A stretch of 64,000 nucleotides of DNA from NCBI GenBank assembly GCA_029449235.1, contig JANATG010000003.1:2976001-3040000 (forward strand). The letters are read 5' to 3'. Both the position numbers and the translations under genes were made by a program. Origin of the DNA: Linnemannia schmuckeri. Lineage: Eukaryota; Mortierellomycota; Mortierellomycetes; Mortierellales; Mortierellaceae. Below, piece after piece: positions 59,340-64,000 of the stretch. The notes beneath the pieces were generated by a model. That model was not told the DNA's origin. It saw nothing but the letters and a program-made list of their open reading frames with translations, and ran no database searches. How positions within the stretch are numbered: position 1 is the stretch's first letter; the number at the start of each line of letters is the position of its first letter.

Positions 59340-61003
59340 ATGGCGACAAACACACTCACACTCTTCTGTCTCATCAGCGGCGACTCCACGTCGTGCGCCT
59401 TCCCTCTCCATCTGTCAGCTGACGACACAGTCGGTGCACTCAAGAAAGCCATCGTAGCAGAGAACCCAGGCGCCTTTGAGCACATCGATGCCAAGGACTT
59501 GGTGCTCTGGCGAGCCACGATCGCCGCTAGCGAGAATGCAGGAGACGAGTGCATCATCAAGCTTGACGGTGTGGACGATAAGACGAAGCTTGGCAACCCA
59601 AGGACAAGCCTTTCCAAGCTGTTCCCTGAGAGTCCTGACGACACCACATACATCGTTGTCGAGCGACCCCAAGGTATGTTCATGTTTAGCCGGATGCCCC
59701 CCGAGTTTATCCGGTGGCCAGAAGGCAGAGTAGCCCTCTAAGAAAACTTCTGCCTTCTGGCCACCATGGTCCATGCACTGCGCTTACTAATCACTCACTG
59801 TTTTTATAAAAACTAGCTACAAGCACGCCACACACGCTCGAGTTGGAGGCGAAGATGGAGAAGCTGCTGATGGAGATCGAGGACCTGCGCGGAGGCAAGA
59901 GCATCGTTGTGTTGAACGTCGTCGTGCGGCCGAATCGCAGTGAGTGTTTCTCTTGGACGACAGACACTGAGACGACGAGCATTAAGGAACTGGAGAGAGC
60001 CATCTACGACGAATACCCCGACAGAGAGGACGGCGAGGCTGTGTTGGCAATCATCCATGCGCGTGGGACATCTCAACATGAAGGCGGAGGGACTGAGCAC
60101 CCCAGTAACGACACACGATTCAGAAATATCATCAGGCAGTACTCGAAGACGAACACGAGGACACTAACAGTGGCTCTGGAGACACCAACCAAGAAGTACA
60201 GCGATTTCACGCTCAAGGAGGTCAACAGCCTGTATGAGATATCGAACATGGAAACACCCACTATGTCTGACTTACCGCCCTTCACTGGCATCTCGACAGA
60301 GCCGCTTGACTCGGACTTACACAAGGAGTCGCTACGGAGACTGCTTGATGAACTCGACTCCAGGATACGGGCGATCCCCTCCCTAACCAACGAAACTACA
60401 TGCTCAGCCTATGTATGCTCGTTCCTCACGCAAGCCGTTCTGATATTCAATGGCGAGCTGACACTCGCACCTGAGAGATCGCTTCGAGGCAGACATGGAC
60501 ATGGCAAGGTCGACTATGCTATCGAGGCTAATGCTAAAGATGGTTCGAAACACGTACTGGGCGTCACAGAGGTCAAGCATGAGGAGTATGGCAAGGGCTT
60601 GGCGCAGAACCTAGTGCAGCTGGAGTCATCCTTGACGGTGAGAAAGCGCAAGCGCGACAGTGGCGATAACGGAGATGAAGAGCGAGACGAGGACAGGTCT
60701 GTCCCTTTGAAAGCGTATGGTATCGTCACTGATGCCACCTACTGGTTCTTTGTGGAGTGCACCGTCGATCAATCACAAGACTCTGGAGACCGGCCCAAGT
60801 TCAGGATCTCGAAGCTGAAGGACATCATCAACTATGACAAGGACACTTGGAGAGTCGAAGCCGAGTCTGTGCTGGGTCAGATCGTGTGGCTCATGAGGAA
60901 GATGCACTCTGAGATCCCAGGACGCGAGCTCCAGCTCAAGAAGCAGATGTTTACCACAAATGGGCAGTCGTCTCCATCAACAGGCAAGATGCAGCGCGTC
61001 TAG
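59340..61003 (+). CDS. Crinkler (CRN) effector-type protein with PD-(D/E)XK nuclease domain
   Basis: Two exons (59340-59673, 59817-61003) give 506 residues. The first 111 are the CRN ubiquitin-like header (TLFCLISGDSTSCAFPL start, VGALKKAIVAENP, LVLWRATI, then TTYIVVERPQ at the end). A second ubiquitin-like segment (~140-230) and a REase-superfamily domain follow: E at ~325, D344 (GKVDYAIE), E363-V-K365 (VTEVKHE) and Q375 (AQNLVQL) form the D-ExK-Q set. CRN proteins are modular effectors of oomycetes and early-diverging fungi; nuclease CRNs are thought to act in host or rival nuclei. No signal peptide is visible. The 143-nt intron has GTATGT, a CTTACTAATC branch site and carries the third hairpin copy. 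No frame damage is seen. Target and secretion are unknown. Confidence 0.88.
59702..59778 (+). repeat. Hairpin repeat, copy inside the CRN intron
   Basis: Same palindromic arms (GGTGGCCAGAAGGCAGAG at 59713-59730 and CTTCTGCCTTCTGGCCACC at 59748-59766) with a shortened spacer, plus matching flanks on both sides (GTTTATCC before, ATGGTCCATGC after). It lies wholly in the intron 59674-59816. Confidence 0.9.
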
Positions 61004-61396
61004 CTCAAACCTGGCTTCTTCACGTCATAATCGTTGTTTCTAGCTGTCTGTAATATACATGTTCAATAGTCAAGCCTGTGCACAGCATCATTGATCCCTT
61101 ATTGGCCAACCCTCTCTTATTGAGAAGGAGCCAGCCTCACATCTTTCTAGAGAGAGCTGCGAGGCTGGCTCCTTCTCAGTAAGAGAGGGTTAGTCAATAA
61201 GGGAGGGTCGAAACGTGACCTTGACTGAATGCGTGCATGTTGAAAAAGCCGATCACAATCTCATCTCTGTGTCACCAATGTAGTGAACTCTGAGCACTCC
61301 ATGGGAGGCCTTCCATTCCTTCGCTCCTCCATTCCTCATTCACCACACTCTCCACTTCCCCGCTCACGTCTAATCCCACACTATCCACACTGAACC
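61004..61396. other. Intergenic region between CRN and coiled-coil genes
   Basis: 393 bp; holds the CRN trailer, the palindrome at 61098-61208 and the leader of the next gene. Confidence 0.5.
61098..61208. repeat. 111-bp imperfect palindrome
   Basis: Arms of ~44 nt: CCCTTATTGGCCAACCCTCT followed by CTTATTGAGAAGGAGCCAG on the left, and the complement on the right, ending GGTTAGTCAATAAGGG. A ~20-nt loop contains TCTAGAGAGAGC. One arm also occurs alone near 59167-59187 upstream of the helicase and CRN genes. It could be a MITE, a bidirectional terminator or a shared regulatory site. Confidence 0.85.
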
Positions 61397-62102
61397 ATGA
61401 CCGTCAGTATGTCCCTTCTTCAACGCGCCTTCTCCATGCTTCTAAGCCCTCACAACAGCATGACAGCACACTAACACGTTTTCACCTTGAGCTGCCATAG
61501 AAAAGCCACAGAAGTCTGTTTCTGCTTCAGAGGAGTCTATGTTGGAGGCGCTTACAGCGAGGCTGGAAGCTGTCTCGCTTGACCTCAGGAACACGCAGCT
61601 GGACCTCGAAGGTGCGAACGACGACCTTGCATCAGCACAGGAGGAGCTTGAGGACACTCAAATCAAGCTTGAAGAGACAGAGTCCAAGTTGAAAAACACA
61701 CAAGACGCTCTTGCTGCAAGCGAAGAAGCACGTCGTGCTGCCAACCGTGACCGTATTCTCACACGGCCACCTAGACAGCAGGAGGTCTTTATTGTCTTGA
61801 AGTTCCGATCGCCACAGCCATTGCCTGTCGGTGGTTATCGCCTCTTCACTCTGCAGCAAAAGGCTGTCGACCGCACCTTGAACCAGTTCAAGGCTGACAA
61901 CCCGGAGCTCGATGCTATTGTGATGGACGAGCTACGATTCAACCGCTCCCCGAGAGGACACAATGTCTTCCAGCGTAGCAAGGATGACAAGGAGGCGCCC
62001 ATCAAATCGAGTCGCCGCAACTTTGTTCTCAAGGAAGGCCACACAGAGGATGGGATGGTGGAGTACATCACACATGTCTTCGGTATCCACACGCGAGAGT
62101 AG
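61397..62102 (+). CDS. Coiled-coil protein with virus-like C-terminal domain (DUF3627-like?)
   Basis: Two exons (61397-61406, 61501-62102) encode 203 residues. Donor A|GTATGT and acceptor CCATAG give MTVKKPQKSVSASEESMLEAL; translation from the internal ATG at 61539 alone is the alternative. Residues ~18-80 are a strong coiled coil (ARLEAVSLDLRNTQLDLEGA and further heptads). The C-terminal ~100 residues begin EVFIVLKFRS, then YRLFTLQQKAVDRTLNQFK, and end SSRRNFVLKEG; this pattern (a strand, a short motif, a helix, then a basic NxFxL strand) recalls the domain found after KilA-N-type domains in iridovirus and other large DNA virus proteins. The likeness is by eye only. Function is unknown. It is co-oriented with CRN and transposase. 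Confidence 0.65.
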
Positions 62103-62166
62103 CAACCGGCCTGCGATGCGTTAGTTAGCCTCACCGATATCAAATAAAGCACCACGTATCTGGCAT

Positions 62167-62251
62167 AATGTTTACCCGGTGGCCAGAAGGCAGAGTATCA
62201 GATTCTCTTCTCTAAGAAAGACTTCTGCCTTCTGGCCACCATGGTCCGTGC
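62167..62251 (+). repeat. Hairpin repeat, right copy, overlapping transposase start
   Basis: 85-bp unit, inverted relative to 55843-55927 and parallel to the intron copy. The right arm ends TTCTGGCCACCATGG, so the transposase ATG (62241) sits at the arm's edge in a near-ideal GCCACCATGG context. Confidence 0.9.
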
Positions 62252-63587
62252 GTCATTTTTAAAAAGTGATCTTGCCTCATGTGTGCTTTCAGAGAAGCAT
62301 CTGGTGTGTCATACTATGGGTGAGGCGCTTGAGTACGATGCCCTCGTACAGAACTACTGGAAGTTCCTGCACACGAACTGGCCTATCATCGACAGAGTGA
62401 AGCATCACCGTACAGAGATTGCTGCTGTGAATGACATCGACAGCATCAAGACGTTTGTGTTGAACCGTCTAGGGGCCATACCAGTGTTCTTCTTCTTGAC
62501 CGTGATCTTTGGCACAAGAGCATACTCTTGTCCGTACAGGAATGTTGAGAAGGGTGTCATGCTCCTCTATGTGCTCGTGAAGGGGGTTTCCTTAAGCGAC
62601 ATGGCACAGTACATCCCAAAGACATCCTTCCATACTGCTCACAAGGAGTTCTACATGTACAACCCTGCCGCACTAAACCGCCTTCCAACCACGATGTTGT
62701 CTGAAATGCTTTCTACGCTGAAGTCGCGTCATCTCGCTGCCGAAAGAAACCCTGATCCGTTCAAGAACGTGACCCTCAACCTGGACGGCCATGACTCAAG
62801 GGTAATCTATGTGAACGCAGACAAAGCTAGCATGTATTCATACAAGCTGAAGAAGTCAGGGTTCCGTGTGCAAGTGTGCACAGACATGAACAACATGGTT
62901 CTTTTTGTGTCTGCCCCTGCCCCCTGTAAAGATTACAATGATGGAACAATGCTCCTTCGCATGGGTATCCTAAACAAGATCCACAAGCTGGATTGTGTTG
63001 CGTTAGATGGCGGGTATAACCTATTCATCGGTAAGCTACTGGACAGCGCGGACGAGCTCCAATACGAGAACTTTTGCTATCCAATCCGTAAGATGCGTGG
63101 AATTGCACTGACTGAGGAAGAGAAGGCATACAATGAGATCTTCGGTAGTTTCCGTTCTCGTATTGAGGGCTATTTTGGCGAGATGCAGTCGACGTTCACC
63201 AAGTTCAGTCATACCGTTGTGAACAAGGTGGCAGAGAAAGAGACGTTTGGCGTTCAATACAAGCTGGCGTGTCTCCTGATGAACATCAAAAGGTTCGTTG
63301 CACACAGGAACATCCCCACTGAACAACATCACACGTTGTGGCTTCAAGACGGCTTTGACTACCCCAGTAAGACAGAGCACGAGACCATGTACACTCTTCC
63401 GAACATCAAGGTCAAGCTGTCCCAGAGCCAAGATTTGCTTGCCACACGGAAGGCTTTCTTCGATATGTCTATTTCCCTTCAAACAGGAGCCGCTGATGAT
63501 GACATGGCATTAGGGGACGATGACAGAGCGAACGAGGTGAAGGCAGTGACAGAAAGTATCAGATTATACAGAAGAGTGGTGGGTTGA
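62241..63587 (+). CDS. DDE transposase, Harbinger/DDE_Tnp_4-like
   Basis: An intact, intronless ORF of 448 residues. The catalytic triad fits PIF/Harbinger-type nucleases: D182 in TLNLDGHDSR, D256 in CVALDGGYN and E309 in SFRSRIEGYFGEM, followed by the typical NIKRFVAHRN helix. The N-terminal third is helical (residues 40-150) and could bind DNA. Such transposases cut and paste DNA flanked by inverted repeats. The start ATG lies in the hairpin repeat; M26 is a possible alternative. No companion Myb-like gene, usual for Harbinger elements, is recognised. Intactness suggests recent activity. Confidence 0.85.
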   Translation: MVRASFLKSDLASCVLSEKHLVCHTMGEALEYDALVQNYWKFLHTNWPIIDRVKHHRTEIAAVNDIDSIKTFVLNRLGAIPVFFFLTVIFGTRAYSCPYRNVEKGVMLLYVLVKGVSLSDMAQYIPKTSFHTAHKEFYMYNPAALNRLPTTMLSEMLSTLKSRHLAAERNPDPFKNVTLNLDGHDSRVIYVNADKASMYSYKLKKSGFRVQVCTDMNNMVLFVSAPAPCKDYNDGTMLLRMGILNKIHKLDCVALDGGYNLFIGKLLDSADELQYENFCYPIRKMRGIALTEEEKAYNEIFGSFRSRIEGYFGEMQSTFTKFSHTVVNKVAEKETFGVQYKLACLLMNIKRFVAHRNIPTEQHHTLWLQDGFDYPSKTEHETMYTLPNIKVKLSQSQDLLATRKAFFDMSISLQTGAADDDMALGDDDRANEVKAVTESIRLYRRVVG

Positions 63588-63680
63588 GTATGGCGATATA
63601 GGTGCCAGTCTGTGCCATTAGTGACAAGATAAGGATCGTTGAGTACCTGAAGACCATTCAGAGCTTCAAGTAGCTCCAGA

Positions 63681-64000
63681 AGGGGGTCGTTCCAGATCTA
63701 AAGGGCAGCCCGGAAACGCTTGCACAGTCTGGATTCCAGAGAACCACTCGTGTGGTACATCTTTTAAAACATCACCCTCCGTCCAGAGACCCGGGATCTC
63801 TGTGAAGCAGCAAGTCATGTCTAGACGTTCTAAACTAGCAAGCTAGACCCTCATCAAATTTAAAGCTCAACTTCATCATAGGCGGTCTGGCAGACACGAT
63901 CTTCTAAATCAGGGGCACTGCGCTTAGTCCGCACTTTGGTCCACAGCTCTCTCGCAGACGATTTTTAAGTTGATATGCGACGAGCCCTGGAACTGCTCGC
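63681..64000 (+). repeat. Right copy of the direct repeat (cut by window end)
   Basis: Identical to 55381-55700 over all 320 bp visible. Preceded by 93 bp of unique sequence after the transposase stop. The match still holds at the last base, so the repeat continues beyond the window. Confidence 0.95.

Larger units (their letters stand above)
55381..63680. mobile_element. Putative 8.3-kb composite mobile element or array unit
   Basis: Defined by the start of one repeat copy and the start of the next. In order it holds: repeat, inverted hairpin copy, split PrimPol-helicase gene (minus), divergent intergenic region, CRN nuclease gene (plus), palindrome, coiled-coil gene (plus), hairpin copy, DDE transposase gene (plus). 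The genes are compact, intron-poor and differ in composition from the flanking housekeeping genes, which have T-rich introns. Direct repeats fit an LTR-like or head-to-tail tandem arrangement. Whether all parts move together is inference; the transposase lies outside the inverted hairpin pair and could be a separate element. Confidence 0.55.

Noticed and set aside
55381..64000. Classical LTR retrotransposon
   Set aside because: The direct repeats do not start TG, there is no primer-binding site, and no gag, protease, reverse transcriptase or integrase between them.

Overview
The window is nuclear DNA of a filamentous, early-diverging fungus. The supporting signs are short spliceosomal introns (mostly 50-350 nt, some with GC-AG ends), opisthokont housekeeping genes, T/C-rich leaders, long homopolymers, F-box gene families, a Crypton-type tyrosine recombinase relic, and a Crinkler (CRN) effector gene beside a Harbinger-type transposase. 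Together these point to the Mucoromycota sensu lato, most likely Mortierellomycotina. That placement is inference, and no species is claimed.

Layout. 1-10.8 kb: asparagine synthetase 3' end, a damaged Arf-like GTPase gene, GIR2/RWDD1 homologue, glutamate-cysteine ligase modifier subunit, AAGAB/Irc6-like adaptor-binding protein. 11.0-16.2 kb: a tandem triplet of F-box/PP2-like genes; the third keeps its reading frame but carries five nonsense codons. 16.2-22.1 kb: gene-poor. 22.1-30.1 kb: Npr/Hal-type kinase, a KIAA0930/DUF2045 homologue (minus), SND2/TMEM208 homologue. 30.4-38.4 kb: a small hypothetical ORF, a decayed Crypton-like tyrosine recombinase with a Gcr1_C domain (minus), and a fragment of a second copy. 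38.5-53.0 kb: SNRNP40 homologue (minus), a 170-bp CT microsatellite, F-box/LRR gene, membrane-anchored Kelch protein, a 14-exon helical protein I do not recognise, an FMP32/CCDC90 homologue (minus) and a divergent thioredoxin-like gene lacking the first active-site Cys. Exons were joined by hand; reading frame is continuous across every junction given.

55.1-64.0 kb is the exceptional region. An 8,300-bp unit starts with a 320-bp sequence (55381) that recurs identically in direct orientation at 63681 and runs off the window. Inside are a PrimPol/origin-binding-type helicase (minus, split by a frameshift), a divergently transcribed CRN protein with a PD-(D/E)XK nuclease domain, a coiled-coil protein with a C-terminal domain resembling those of large-DNA-virus proteins, and a DDE transposase. 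An 85-bp hairpin sequence occurs as two inverted copies bracketing the helicase-CRN-coiled-coil block, with a third, diverged copy inside the CRN intron. Just outside the left edge is a cluster of seven GC-rich mini-hairpins. I read the unit as a large mobile element, or one unit of an array, carrying its own replication protein, an effector nuclease and a transposase. The genes and repeats are seen in the sequence; the single-element reading is inference.
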